A stretch of DNA of 32,356 bases from Kiritimatiellia bacterium (GTDB lineage: Bacteria; Verrucomicrobiota; Kiritimatiellia; RFP12; UBA1067): contig JAFXIL010000056.1 in assembly GCA_017563185.1 (NCBI GenBank), forward strand, positions 1 through 32,356. The letters are read 5' to 3'. A model generated the notes under the pieces. It ran no database searches and was not told the DNA's origin. It saw only the letters and a program-made list of their open reading frames with translations. This document shows, piece after piece, positions 24,477 through 32,067 of the stretch; the stretch's first letter is position 1, and each line of letters opens with the position of its first letter. The position numbers and the translations under genes are program-made.

Positions 24477-26309
24477 ATGCAAATAACAGATCATGCCAGA
24501 TTGTCGGGCATCGCTATCTTGGCGCTCCTCTGCATCGCGGAGGTGCGAGGTGCCGTGTTGAACCTTTCTGGACCATACACTACGGACTATGACTACACCG
24601 CCACGGAGAACACCACGATCAATCTCAACGGCGTCACCTTCACTGACTGCTGCCTCAAGCTCCGCGGCGACAAGACGTTCACCATCAATCTCGTGGAGGG
24701 CACGCAGAACGTCTTCACGATGGACAACGACAACAAGGAGCTCATCAAGGCCACCAAGGACTCCAACATCGTCTTCACCGGCAGCGGATCGCTCGAGCTC
24801 ACCAGCACGAAGCGCATCACCGACAACAAGAAGCCGTCCGGGATACTGGTGTGCAACAACCTCACCGTCGAGGGCGGCGACATCAAGGTGACGTTCGACC
24901 AGAACAAGAGCGACACCTCGTGCATCTTCGTGAAGGGCAACTACCTGCAGACCGGCGGCAAGGTGAAGGTGGACATGGACAAGAAGAACTGCACGAACGA
25001 GTTCAGCGGCGTGCATCTCGACTCCTTCAACACCACGTTCACCATCTCCGGCGGCAAGTTCGTCGCCGAGATCGCCGGCACCAAGAGCCGGGCGATAGAC
25101 CTCAAGAGGTCGTCCAAGGCGACGTTCAGCAACTGCGAAGTCTCCGTCGAGTTCGAGGGCCCCCAGGGCCGCTTCGTGAACGGCGGTCTGCTCGTATTCG
25201 AGAGCGGCACGTACAGCTTCACCACAAACATCACGGCGAAGATGACAGAGGCGTACTACCCCACGGCCATAAGCGCGGTGAAGGCAGACTACTCCATCAC
25301 CGTGAACGGCGGCGACTTCGAGGCCGACCTGCCGCTTGCGGACAGCGAAGTGTTCACCAACGACAGCACCTACGGCACCTCCGTGAACATCGCCGGCGGC
25401 GAGTTCGACCTCGTGTCCGGAAACGACTGCATCCACTCCAACGGCAACATAGAGATCTCCGGCGGCAGGATACGCGGCGTCTCCGTGTTCGACGACGTGA
25501 TCGACGCGAACGGCAGCATGACGGTCTCGGGCGGCTCCATCCGGGCATGGGCCACCGCCTCGGGTACGCACGGCCTCGACGTGAACAAGGGCAGCAGCCT
25601 CAAGATAACGGGCGGCATGGTCGTGGCGACGGACGGAGTTGACGCGATAAAGCTGGGCTCGGGGTCTTCTGAGGTCGGCAAGACGTCGTTCACCCAGGCC
25701 ACGTACTACGGCACGGTCTCGGCGGACGATTATTCCGCCAGGTATCTCGTCCTCGACGGCGCGACGAACGGCGTTCCGTTCACCATCAAGACCAGGCTGC
25801 CCGACTTCCCTGCGGGAAGCAGCTTCAACCTGCTGGTGAGCGTGCCGGGCCGCTCCGCCTCCGTGCCGGAGCCCAAGACGGTGGCGGAGGCGTATGCCGA
25901 CGCGAACAGCCGCACGCCGATCGTGTTCGAGAAGAAGGCCACTGCGAGCGGCGGCGCGATAACCACGAAGGAGGGCGACGTGCTGGAGGTGCCCGCATAC
26001 TACGACATAGCTCCGGCCTCGGGGAAGTCCAAGGTGTTCACGCTCTCGCTCAACGGCAATGCCGCGCCGGAGTATTCCGACCTCGAGGCTGACGGCGTGG
26101 CGGCGATCGCGGTGGAGGAAGACACGGTGTACGTGGGCGTGCGCACGCTGTCCGGGCTCGTGTACAGGCTCGTCTCCGCAGGGGGGGTCTCGGCGGACGA
26201 CGAGTGGACCGAGCAGGGCGATCCGGTGGCGGGAACGGGTGCCGCCGAGCGCCTGCAGTGCGCGCGCGCGGCGGACCGGGCGTTCTACAAGGTGAGGGTG
26301 AGCGACTGA
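24477..26309 (+). CDS. Exported beta-helix carbohydrate-binding protein (DUF4353/Cthe_2159-like)
   Basis: A 610-residue exported protein with a signal peptide of about 26 residues (AILALLCIAEVRGA). Residues of about 40-420 form a right-handed beta-helix with units such as 'ISGGKF', 'VNGGDF', 'IAGGEF', 'ISGGRI', 'VSGGSI' and 'ITGGMV', about 20-30 residues apart. The order NDCIHSNGNIEISGG, DDVIDANGSMTVSGG, HGLDVNKGSSLKITGG is the signature of the Cthe_2159 (DUF4353) family, which binds cellulose and acidic sugars in the known member. The last 150 residues are beta-rich and end in DRAFYKVRVSD, like the RAFYRLRALGR tail at 23222. The ATG at 24477 follows AAAGGA. Its TGA overlaps the ATG of the VTC gene (TGATG), placing it at the head of the operon. 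Confidence 0.85.
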   Translation: MQITDHARLSGIAILALLCIAEVRGAVLNLSGPYTTDYDYTATENTTINLNGVTFTDCCLKLRGDKTFTINLVEGTQNVFTMDNDNKELIKATKDSNIVFTGSGSLELTSTKRITDNKKPSGILVCNNLTVEGGDIKVTFDQNKSDTSCIFVKGNYLQTGGKVKVDMDKKNCTNEFSGVHLDSFNTTFTISGGKFVAEIAGTKSRAIDLKRSSKATFSNCEVSVEFEGPQGRFVNGGLLVFESGTYSFTTNITAKMTEAYYPTAISAVKADYSITVNGGDFEADLPLADSEVFTNDSTYGTSVNIAGGEFDLVSGNDCIHSNGNIEISGGRIRGVSVFDDVIDANGSMTVSGGSIRAWATASGTHGLDVNKGSSLKITGGMVVATDGVDAIKLGSGSSEVGKTSFTQATYYGTVSADDYSARYLVLDGATNGVPFTIKTRLPDFPAGSSFNLLVSVPGRSASVPEPKTVAEAYADANSRTPIVFEKKATASGGAITTKEGDVLEVPAYYDIAPASGKSKVFTLSLNGNAAPEYSDLEADGVAAIAVEEDTVYVGVRTLSGLVYRLVSAGGVSADDEWTEQGDPVAGTGAAERLQCARAADRAFYKVRVSD

Positions 26310-27115
26310 TGGCTGCCGCGGCGGACATAGTAAACCGATACGAGGCGAAGTACGTCATTCCGCGTTCTCTCGTTGCCGAGATACGCGAATACGTGCGTCC
26401 GTTCTGCGAGCCGGATCCCCACACGAGCGGCGATCCGCCGGAATACAACATCACCACCCTCCAGCTGGAGACGCCGTCATACGCGCTCCACTACGCGAAG
26501 GAGGACGAGATGGACGCGCGCTTCAAGATGCGCGTCCGCACGTACGGCGAGATAGGCAACGCCCCTGTATTCGCCGAGATCAAGGCGAAGTTCCAGCGCA
26601 CCATTGTGAAGGCGCGCGCGTGTGTGCCGTTCGGCGCGTGGAACGAGGCGCTGATATACGGCTCGCGCATTCCGCCGATCTTCAAGAACGAGAGGCAGGA
26701 GATCGACTTCCTCAAGTTCCGCCGCGTGGTGTGGGAGACGGGGGCGCGTCCCGAGACGCTCGTTCGGTACACGCGCGAGTCGTACATCGGCGTGGTGGAC
26801 GACTATGTGCGCATAACGTTCGACAGGAAGCTCCAGTACCAGCGCACCGACTCGTGGACCGACTTCGGCCGAAGCGGCGTATGGCGCGGCATGGACTCGT
26901 GCACGGCGCAGGGCTTCGGCCTTCCGTATTCCGGCGTGGTGCTCGAGGTGAAGACGTACAACACCGTGCCCTCGTGGGTGCTGGAGCTCGTGAAGCGCTT
27001 CAACCTGTGCCGCAGGGGCAACTGCAAGTATTCAACGGCCATCTGGCGGGAAGGGGCCTTCGGCGGCCATCCCGGCACAAACTTCGCCCAGCAGGCGATG
27101 CTTTCGGCCATCTAG
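26309..27115 (+). CDS. VTC-domain (polyphosphate polymerase-type) protein
   Basis: A 268-residue protein of the VTC domain, part of the triphosphate-tunnel superfamily. Yeast Vtc4 uses this domain to make polyphosphate from ATP. The tunnel residues are readable: RYEAKY with R10 and K14 near the start, FKMRVRTYG with K73, R75 and R77, AEIKAKF with E90, K92 and K94, a central R-E-S-Y strand (TRESYIGVVDDYVRITFDRK), and VVLEVKTY with E213 and K215, the metal-binding Glu. No membrane segment is present, so it should be cytoplasmic, perhaps docked on the DUF4956 protein. The ATG at 26309 overlaps the preceding TGA by one base. No SPX domain or transmembrane part is fused. Activity is inferred from the family. 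Confidence 0.88.
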   Translation: MAAAADIVNRYEAKYVIPRSLVAEIREYVRPFCEPDPHTSGDPPEYNITTLQLETPSYALHYAKEDEMDARFKMRVRTYGEIGNAPVFAEIKAKFQRTIVKARACVPFGAWNEALIYGSRIPPIFKNERQEIDFLKFRRVVWETGARPETLVRYTRESYIGVVDDYVRITFDRKLQYQRTDSWTDFGRSGVWRGMDSCTAQGFGLPYSGVVLEVKTYNTVPSWVLELVKRFNLCRRGNCKYSTAIWREGAFGGHPGTNFAQQAMLSAI

Positions 27116-27133
27116 CGAAAGGATGCATTTGAA

Positions 27134-27835
27134 GTGAACACCGCAAACGAATATCTTGCCCAGTTTCTAGGCGGCGGCTCCACCGCGTTCTCGCCAACGA
27201 TCATCTTGGCGTCGATGGGGCTTGCGCTGCTGCTGGCCCTGCTATGCGCCGTGGTGTACCAGTTCACGTTCCGAGGCTTCACGTATTCGCGCACCTTCAT
27301 CCACTCGATGGTGCTGGGCTCCATCGTGACGTGCATGCTGATCATGGCGGTGGGCAGCAATCTGGCGCGCGGCCTCGGCATCCTCGGCACGCTCACCATC
27401 ATCCGGTTCCGCACGCCCGTGCGCGATCCGCGCGACGCGGTGTTCCTCTTCGCGTGCCTCGGGGCGGGGATCGCCTGCGGTGCCGGGGCGTATATGGTGG
27501 CGGTGTCGGGCAGTCTGTTCTTCGCGGTCACGGCCTTTCTGCTGCATGTGCTGCCGTTCGCGAGCAGACGCGACTACGAGGGAATGCTGCGCTTCTCGAT
27601 GAAGGTGGGCGACAAGGACGCCGAGGCCGAGCTGGAGTCCATTCTCGTGAAGTACTGCAGCTCCTTCTGCGTGCTTGGCGTGTGCGACGCCGTGCAAGGT
27701 GAGGAGGCGGAGTTCTCGTATCAGGTGAGGCTGCTAGATCCGTCATATCGCAAGGATCTGGTGGCGGCGCTGAAGAGCGCGGGGCACTTCGCCTCGCCTG
27801 TGCTGCTTCTGCAGAGGAGCACTGTTGAACTGTGA
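27134..27835 (+). CDS. DUF4956 polytopic membrane protein
   Basis: A 233-residue inner-membrane protein of the DUF4956 family. Four hydrophobic segments lie at about 22-44 (TIILASMGLALLLALLCAVV), 55-75, 102-118 and 122-141. The family signature GILGTLTIIRFRTPVRDPRD covers about residues 81-100. The soluble C-terminal third (about 148-233) has an ACT/MgtC-C-like alpha-beta pattern (MKVGDKDAEAELESILVKYC). DUF4956 genes are usual neighbours of VTC-domain genes in bacteria, and a role in the membrane export or anchoring of polyphosphate has been suggested from that context. The GTG at 27134 follows GAAAGGA (27117-27123), 18 nt after the VTC stop. The HlyD gene starts 10 nt after its TGA. Confidence 0.87.
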   Translation: MNTANEYLAQFLGGGSTAFSPTIILASMGLALLLALLCAVVYQFTFRGFTYSRTFIHSMVLGSIVTCMLIMAVGSNLARGLGILGTLTIIRFRTPVRDPRDAVFLFACLGAGIACGAGAYMVAVSGSLFFAVTAFLLHVLPFASRRDYEGMLRFSMKVGDKDAEAELESILVKYCSSFCVLGVCDAVQGEEAEFSYQVRLLDPSYRKDLVAALKSAGHFASPVLLLQRSTVEL

Positions 27836-27845
27836 GGTGCGTGTA

Positions 27846-29051
27846 ATGGAGAAGTCGTATAGACGTCCACGTCTTGGAAGGCCAATGCGCCAGCGTCTGC
27901 GCGCTTTCGTGCGCGTAGTGTGCGGCGCTGCGGTGATAGTGGCGGCGGCTGCAGTGCTGATGTGGCTTTTCGGGCGCGAGAGCGAAGTGCGCTTCCGCGG
28001 AATCGTTGATTCCGGCGCGGAGAACGTGGGGCCAGTGGAGGCGGCGCGCATCGTCTCTATCGAGGTGGAGCCGGGGCAGCGCGTGAAGGCGGGCGATGTG
28101 CTGGTGCGCTTCGATCCGGCTACGCTTCTTGCCGAGCAGGCGCTGAACGATGTGAAGATACGCGAATGCGAGCAGAACGAGGAGAAGCTTCGCGAGAACC
28201 TGCGCGAGGCAGCGAGAAGAGGCAGGCAGACGGTGCGCGAGGCGTCCGTGGCGCTTGAGGAGCGGCGGATGGAGCGCCTGCGCGAGCAGGCGGAGCTTGC
28301 GGCGCTTGACGCTGAGATCGCGCGGCTCAAGCCGCTCGTCGAGAAGAAGCTGGTGAGCGAGCTGGAGCTTACGTCGCTCAGGCCGAAGGCCGACGCGCTC
28401 AGGGGCACGGTGGGCGGCTACGAGCCGCTGCTGAAGGCCCTGGAGGAGCGCCTTCGCGAGGCGCAGGACGGCCTGAAGGAGCTTGAGCAGGAGATTGCCG
28501 CGTTCGAGGCGCGCGCGGCGTCCTCCACGAACGCGACTCTCCGCGCGGCGCTCAAGCGCTACGAGGATATCCATCGCGTCGATTCGTCGGTGCTGCGCGC
28601 TCTCTCCGACGGCGTCGTCTCGCAGGTGTTCCGCCGCGCGGGCGACATCGTGCCGGCGGGCGAGGCCATCGTGCGCCTCGCCTCCGCGCCTGATTCGCGC
28701 TTCGTCACTGGCATGCTGCCCGCGGACCATCTCGACGACGTCCACGCGGGCGACGAGCTTCTCATAAGCCGCGCAGTGCTTTCCGGCCTCGGCGCGCAGA
28801 GCCTTGTGGTCACCGGGCGCGTGGAGACTATCGACCCTGAAGTGCTCGACTTCTTCGATCCGATGAATCCCGCGCCCCGCGTGCCGGTGCGCGGGCGCAA
28901 GGTGCGCATCCGCCTCTCCGGCGACGCGGCGGCGTTCATCCCCGGCGAGTCTGTGCTGATCTCCGGCAAGGCCGGCGGCGAGGGCTTCGTGGAGCGTCTC
29001 GCGCACATCTTCAGCTCCACCAACCAGCCTGCAAAGGAGGTCGGCTCGTGA
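27846..29051 (+). CDS. HlyD/EmrA-type periplasmic adaptor protein
   Basis: A 401-residue membrane-fusion protein. It has a basic cytoplasmic start, one transmembrane helix at about 27-44 (ending VLMWLFG), a first lipoyl half-motif at about 70-95 (ARIVSIEVEPGQRVKAGDVLVRFDP), a long helical hairpin (about 96-240, rich in Glu/Arg/Leu), a second lipoyl half (SDGVVSQVFRRAGDIVPAGEAIVRL) at about 256-280, and a beta-barrel end. Such proteins link an inner-membrane pump to a TolC-type channel. Here neither an ABC nor an RND pump gene is present. The ATG at 27846 is chosen for GAGGTG at 6 nt; an in-frame TTG at 27825 lies inside the DUF4956 gene. Its TGA overlaps the next ATG. Confidence 0.88.
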   Translation: MEKSYRRPRLGRPMRQRLRAFVRVVCGAAVIVAAAAVLMWLFGRESEVRFRGIVDSGAENVGPVEAARIVSIEVEPGQRVKAGDVLVRFDPATLLAEQALNDVKIRECEQNEEKLRENLREAARRGRQTVREASVALEERRMERLREQAELAALDAEIARLKPLVEKKLVSELELTSLRPKADALRGTVGGYEPLLKALEERLREAQDGLKELEQEIAAFEARAASSTNATLRAALKRYEDIHRVDSSVLRALSDGVVSQVFRRAGDIVPAGEAIVRLASAPDSRFVTGMLPADHLDDVHAGDELLISRAVLSGLGAQSLVVTGRVETIDPEVLDFFDPMNPAPRVPVRGRKVRIRLSGDAAAFIPGESVLISGKAGGEGFVERLAHIFSSTNQPAKEVGS

Positions 29052-30469
29052 TGGCGCTGCGCATAGCCGCGCTTGCGTGCGTGGTTGCGCTTGCCGCAGC
29101 GATCCGGGCCGAGGCTCCGGCAGAGGCGCCCGTGTCATCCGCCCAGTCCGTTCCCGCCAGGCCGGCGGGCGGATGGAGCTGGGACGAGCTTGCGCGCCTT
29201 GCGGGCGAGCGCGCCGACAAGGCGAAGATAGAGTTCCTGAAGGCGGCCGCCCGCCGCCAGAAGCTCGACGCCGACCTCGCATGGAAGGATCCGCAGCTCC
29301 GCATCGGCCGCACGTGGGAGGACAGCTGGCAGCGCTCGCGCCACCGCTTTCCCGATATCCGCGAAAGGCCCGAGAACGGATCGGGCGACACCTATACGGC
29401 GACGCTGCGCCTCTACATCTCCAACCCCTTCGTGAACCACTATGTGCGCCGCGCGGGCGAGGCGTCGATACAGTCGCTAGAGGCGCGCGCCAAGGCCGAG
29501 CAGTACGCGATCTACTGCGAGGTGAAGTCGCTCTGCCTGGAGGAGGAGCGCCTCAAGCGCGAGCACGCGCGCCGCACGGAGGCGGAGACGCTGTGGACGC
29601 GCGTGCGCCAGTGCCTCGACAGGCGCATGAAGGAGGGCGTGGTGAAGTCCCCGCTCGACGCGGTGAAGGCCGAGATCGCGCGCGAGAGGGCGGCCGCCCG
29701 CGCCGAGGAGGCCGCGCAGGAACGCCGCCAGATACGCCGCGAGATAGCCTTCCTCGCCGGAATCCCGGAGCGCGAGCTCGCGATACGCTACACTCCGCCG
29801 GAGCCGCCGAGCACGAACGTTGCTTTCGCGGCGGCCCTCGCCGAGGTTGCCTTCGCGCGCCGTCCCGACCTCGTGGGCGCGCTCGCCGAGCTCGAGAGCG
29901 CCCGCGCAAACGTGGGCGCGGCCAAGGCGGCGCACGTGCCGTGGTTCGACTTCGTGGAGGGCTCGTACTCCCGCAGCTCCGGCAGGGAGCGCGACTGGGG
30001 GTCGTACAAGTATCTGGGCGTCGAATGGCCGGACCGCGGGCACAGGCGCGACCACGAGGACGACTGGCAGATACGCGCCGCGATCACGCTGCCGATATTC
30101 ACGTGGTTCGGCAGCTCGGTGAAGATGTCGCGTCTAGTCGAGGATGCCGCCGACGTGCGCGTGCAGGGGCTGCGCGCGGCGATCAGGAACGAGGTGGAGT
30201 GCGCCTTGGACGACTTCCGCGCCTCGGACCTGCGATATGCGCGCATCTCCAAGGACGGCATCGCCTTTCTCAAGAAGATGGAGACCCGCCTTTCCGAGTT
30301 CGCGGAGTCGGCCGCCGTGAAGCCTGACGATGTTTGCCGCGCGCAGATCGAGCTGCTCGACTACCGTTCCTTCAAGGACGAGGCCGAATTCGACTGGGTG
30401 GAGCGGATTCTCATGCTCGAGACTGTCTCTGGCGGTCCTCTCCCCTACAATGCCGCCACATCCAAGTGA
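29051..30469 (+). CDS. TolC-like outer-membrane efflux protein
   Basis: A 472-residue outer-membrane factor. The signal peptide covers residues 1 to about 21 (RIAALACVVALAAAIRAEA). WSWDELARLA at about 42-51 starts the first helical repeat. Long coiled-coil helices follow (AYKA-like EIARERAAARAEEAAQERRQIRREIAFLAGIPE), then the second repeat beginning near EVAFARRPDLVGALAELESARANVGAAKAAHVPWFDF, the pattern used by OEP/TolC proteins, where 'RPDL..A...L..A...V..A.A...P' is characteristic. The ATG at 29051 overlaps the HlyD TGA by one base and follows AAAGGAGG at 9 nt. It forms the outer channel for the adaptor upstream. No lipobox was seen. Confidence 0.85.
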   Translation: MALRIAALACVVALAAAIRAEAPAEAPVSSAQSVPARPAGGWSWDELARLAGERADKAKIEFLKAAARRQKLDADLAWKDPQLRIGRTWEDSWQRSRHRFPDIRERPENGSGDTYTATLRLYISNPFVNHYVRRAGEASIQSLEARAKAEQYAIYCEVKSLCLEEERLKREHARRTEAETLWTRVRQCLDRRMKEGVVKSPLDAVKAEIARERAAARAEEAAQERRQIRREIAFLAGIPERELAIRYTPPEPPSTNVAFAAALAEVAFARRPDLVGALAELESARANVGAAKAAHVPWFDFVEGSYSRSSGRERDWGSYKYLGVEWPDRGHRRDHEDDWQIRAAITLPIFTWFGSSVKMSRLVEDAADVRVQGLRAAIRNEVECALDDFRASDLRYARISKDGIAFLKKMETRLSEFAESAAVKPDDVCRAQIELLDYRSFKDEAEFDWVERILMLETVSGGPLPYNAATSK

Positions 30470-30505
30470 CGGCAGGTCGCCTTTTGATTTTTCGCGATTT
30501 TCCAC

Positions 30506-30535
30506 TTGCGCGCAAACGCAGAAATGTGCTAAACT
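30506..30535 (+). promoter_or_regulatory. Promoter in the long leader before the HAD gene
   Basis: TTGCGC (30506-30511), an 18-nt spacer, TAAACT (30530-30535), preceded by GAAATGTGC (extended -10). Transcription should start near 30542, about 280 nt before the ATG at 30824. Confidence 0.6.
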
Positions 30536-30541
30536 GTAGTC

Positions 30542-30795
30542 AGAAATTCATGGGGGCGCTTTCGGTTTCCCGGGGGTGCCTTCGGAAGTCGGCGCGAGCC
30601 GACGTTCTCTGGATGCGTTAGCGGGCGGTCATCGTAATTAACTAATTACGGCTCTTCTGCTGACAGACGAGGACACGCTTGAGGCGCGTGAAGGGGAACG
30701 AAGGCGAACGACGGCGTTTTTTAGGCGTGCGGAAACGTGCGCCGCCGCCGAAAGGCGTGGTGGCCAGGCGCGGGAATCCGTGCCTGGCTTCCGTT
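30542..30795 (+). ncRNA. Putative structured RNA or long 5' leader
   Basis: From the predicted start near 30542 the RNA would fold a perfect GTCGGC-GCGA-GCCGAC hairpin (30588-30603), a CGTAATTA/TAATTACG stem (30633-30640 and 30643-30650), and end at an 11-bp hairpin (30763-30788). It does not match tmRNA, RNase P RNA, SRP RNA or any riboswitch I recognise. No ribosome site or protein-like frame is found within it. Confidence 0.3.
30763..30795 (+). terminator. 11-bp hairpin before the HAD gene (terminator or attenuator)
   Basis: GCCAGGCGCGG (30763-30773), loop GAAT, CCGTGCCTGGC (30778-30788), with one G-U pair, then TTCCGTTTTCATTT. The T-tract is interrupted. It lies 35 nt before the ATG of the HAD gene, so it could end a small RNA or attenuate the downstream operon. 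Confidence 0.4.
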
Positions 30796-30823
30796 TTCAT
30801 TTGCAGCGAGACAGGTTGACGGC

Positions 30824-31450
30824 ATGAGAAAGCATTGGTTCTTCGATTTCGACGGTACGCTCTGCGACACGGAGGCGGACATAAAGGCCGCGTGGCGCGC
30901 GGCCATACGCGGCCTTGGCCGTGAATGCCCGCGCTTCGACGCGGTGTACAGAACGGGTCCCACTCTAGACCAGGTGGCATACGAGCTTTTCGACGACGCC
31001 ACGCCCGAGCTGGTTGAGCGCATACGCGCGCTGTTTCGAGTGTCGTACGACGCGGGAGGCTTTCCGCTCACGCGTCCCTACCCGTGGGTGCAGGGCTGGC
31101 TGGATGCCCTGAAGGCCGATGGCTGCAGCATATACGTGGCCACGAACAAGCGCTTCTCGCCGATGGGCGCGCTGATGCGCAAGATGGGCTGGGAGACGTT
31201 CTTCGACGGCTACTACTCGTTCGACATGTTCGAGGGTGAGCGGCTGAAGAAGAGCGAGCTGCTGACGCGCGTGATGCAGGACCGCGCAATCGCGTCCGCC
31301 GACGCCGTTATGGTGGGCGACACGCGCGGCGACGTGGAGGCGGGCAGGGCCGCAGGCCTCTACACGATAGGCTGCACGTGGGGATACGGCACAAGAGAGG
31401 AACTGCAAGGAGCGGATGAGATCTATGACGCGGGAAGATTTCAGAAATAG
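30824..31450 (+). CDS. HAD-family phosphatase (phosphoglycolate phosphatase-like)
   Basis: A 208-residue HAD subfamily IA hydrolase. The nucleophile and acid are D8 and D10 in FFDFDGTLCDT, motif II is T107 (VATNK) with K109 next to it, and the metal-binding motif is D166 with D170 (VGDTRGD). A helical cap (about 18-80) lies between motifs I and II, as in Gph-like phosphatases. It should be cytoplasmic and hydrolyse a small phosphate ester; the substrate is not known. The ATG at 30824 follows a weak site (CAGG). Its last 35 bases overlap the start of the ACP-like gene. Confidence 0.88.
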   Translation: MRKHWFFDFDGTLCDTEADIKAAWRAAIRGLGRECPRFDAVYRTGPTLDQVAYELFDDATPELVERIRALFRVSYDAGGFPLTRPYPWVQGWLDALKADGCSIYVATNKRFSPMGALMRKMGWETFFDGYYSFDMFEGERLKKSELLTRVMQDRAIASADAVMVGDTRGDVEAGRAAGLYTIGCTWGYGTREELQGADEIYDAGRFQK

Positions 31451-31634
31451 GGTGGCGGCCGTCCTTGAAGTGCCGCAGGTCGAGGACTCCACTCGCTTCA
31501 GGGAGCTGCCGGGATGGTGCTCGCTGCAGGCGTTCGGCCTTCTCGTGATGCTAGAGAACGACCGCGGCGTGCGCCTCGACGCGGCGCGCTTCGCCGAACT
31601 GGAGACGGTGGGAGAGCTCTATGAAGCCGGATGA
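31416..31634 (+). CDS. Acyl-carrier-protein-like small protein with CSL in place of DSL
   Basis: A 72-residue protein with the outline of an acyl or peptidyl carrier protein: helix 1 (FRNRVAAVLEV), then GWCSLQAFGLLVMLEN where carrier proteins have GWDSLxxxxLVxxLE, a hydrophobic V-R-L and a final helix (AELETVGELYEA). The phosphopantetheine-attachment Ser would be S36; the preceding Asp is Cys35, so modification by a standard transferase is uncertain. AAGGAG (31407-31412) lies 3 nt before ATG 31416 and 12 nt before an in-frame ATG at 31425; either could be the start. It overlaps the HAD gene by 35 nt and the DUF721 gene by 14 nt. No acyl-chain enzymes are nearby. Confidence 0.65.
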   Translation: MRSMTREDFRNRVAAVLEVPQVEDSTRFRELPGWCSLQAFGLLVMLENDRGVRLDAARFAELETVGELYEAG

Positions 31635-32067
31635 CGAGCGTCTGCCGGTTGTGGACATCGCGGCAGAGCGCAGGAGGCGCGCGCGCGACGGCGCTATGCG
31701 AAGGCGCCTTGCGGACAGGCTGGTGCCTGGGCTGCCCGTGGACGCCGACGCCGCCGAGCTGCGCATCCCCGAGGTGAGGGTGGGGTCGCTGATGGGGACG
31801 CTCGTGGAAGAGCTCACCGCAGTGAGGGAGCCCTTCTTCGACATGGTTTGCGAGCGCTGGAAGGATGTCTGCCCCGACGTGCCGGCGCGTCCGGGCCGTT
31901 ACCGCGACGGACGTCTCTTCCTCTACGTAGGCACATCCGGACTCGTCTTCTCGCTGCGGCCCAAGCTCGCGAAGATCAAGAAGCGCCTTTTGGCGCTCCC
32001 GGGCGCGCCTGCCGCCCGCCGCCTTTCGCTTCACCTCGAGGTGCACGGCAGTGTCCGTGCGCGCTGA
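31621..32067 (+). CDS. DciA-like (DUF721) protein
   Basis: A 148-residue protein. Residues of about 55-148 match the DUF721/DciA pattern: LMGTLVEELTAV, a central MVCERWKDVCPDVPARPGRYRDGRLFLYVGTSGLVFSLRPK (in DciA: W..VVG..IA.HT....L.DG.L.V.V.S..WA..L), a basic IKKRLLALPG and a final beta strand LSLHLEVHG. DciA is the ancestral loader of the replicative helicase DnaB. The first 50 residues are Arg/Asp-rich and likely disordered. The ATG at 31621 follows GGGAG and overlaps the ACP-like gene by 14 nt, so it is the third gene of a coupled set. The family call is by pattern only. Confidence 0.62.
   Translation: MKPDDERLPVVDIAAERRRRARDGAMRRRLADRLVPGLPVDADAAELRIPEVRVGSLMGTLVEELTAVREPFFDMVCERWKDVCPDVPARPGRYRDGRLFLYVGTSGLVFSLRPKLAKIKKRLLALPGAPAARRLSLHLEVHGSVRAR

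Larger units (their letters stand above)
30470..30823. other. Gene-free region with promoter and several hairpins
   Basis: About 350 bases with no credible protein. In order: a promoter (30506-30535), two similar 19-nt units starting GGGGGCGCTTTCGG (30552) and GGGGGTGCCTTCGG (30572), a hairpin with GCGA tetraloop (30588-30603), a palindrome (30633-30650), a T6 run (30717-30722), a GAAA-capped stem GCC/GGC (30748-30756) and a strong hairpin (30763-30788). This looks like a long structured leader or a small RNA gene rather than filler. Confidence 0.6.

Noticed and set aside
24426-25571. 381-codon open frame opposite the beta-helix gene
   Set aside because: Shadow of Gly/Asn/Ser-rich repeats; the plus-strand gene has a signal peptide, ribosome site and family signature.
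27528-29282. 584-codon open frame on the minus strand across the DUF4956 and HlyD genes
   Set aside because: It spans two well-supported genes on the other strand, is Arg/His/Ala-rich and has no recognisable domain.
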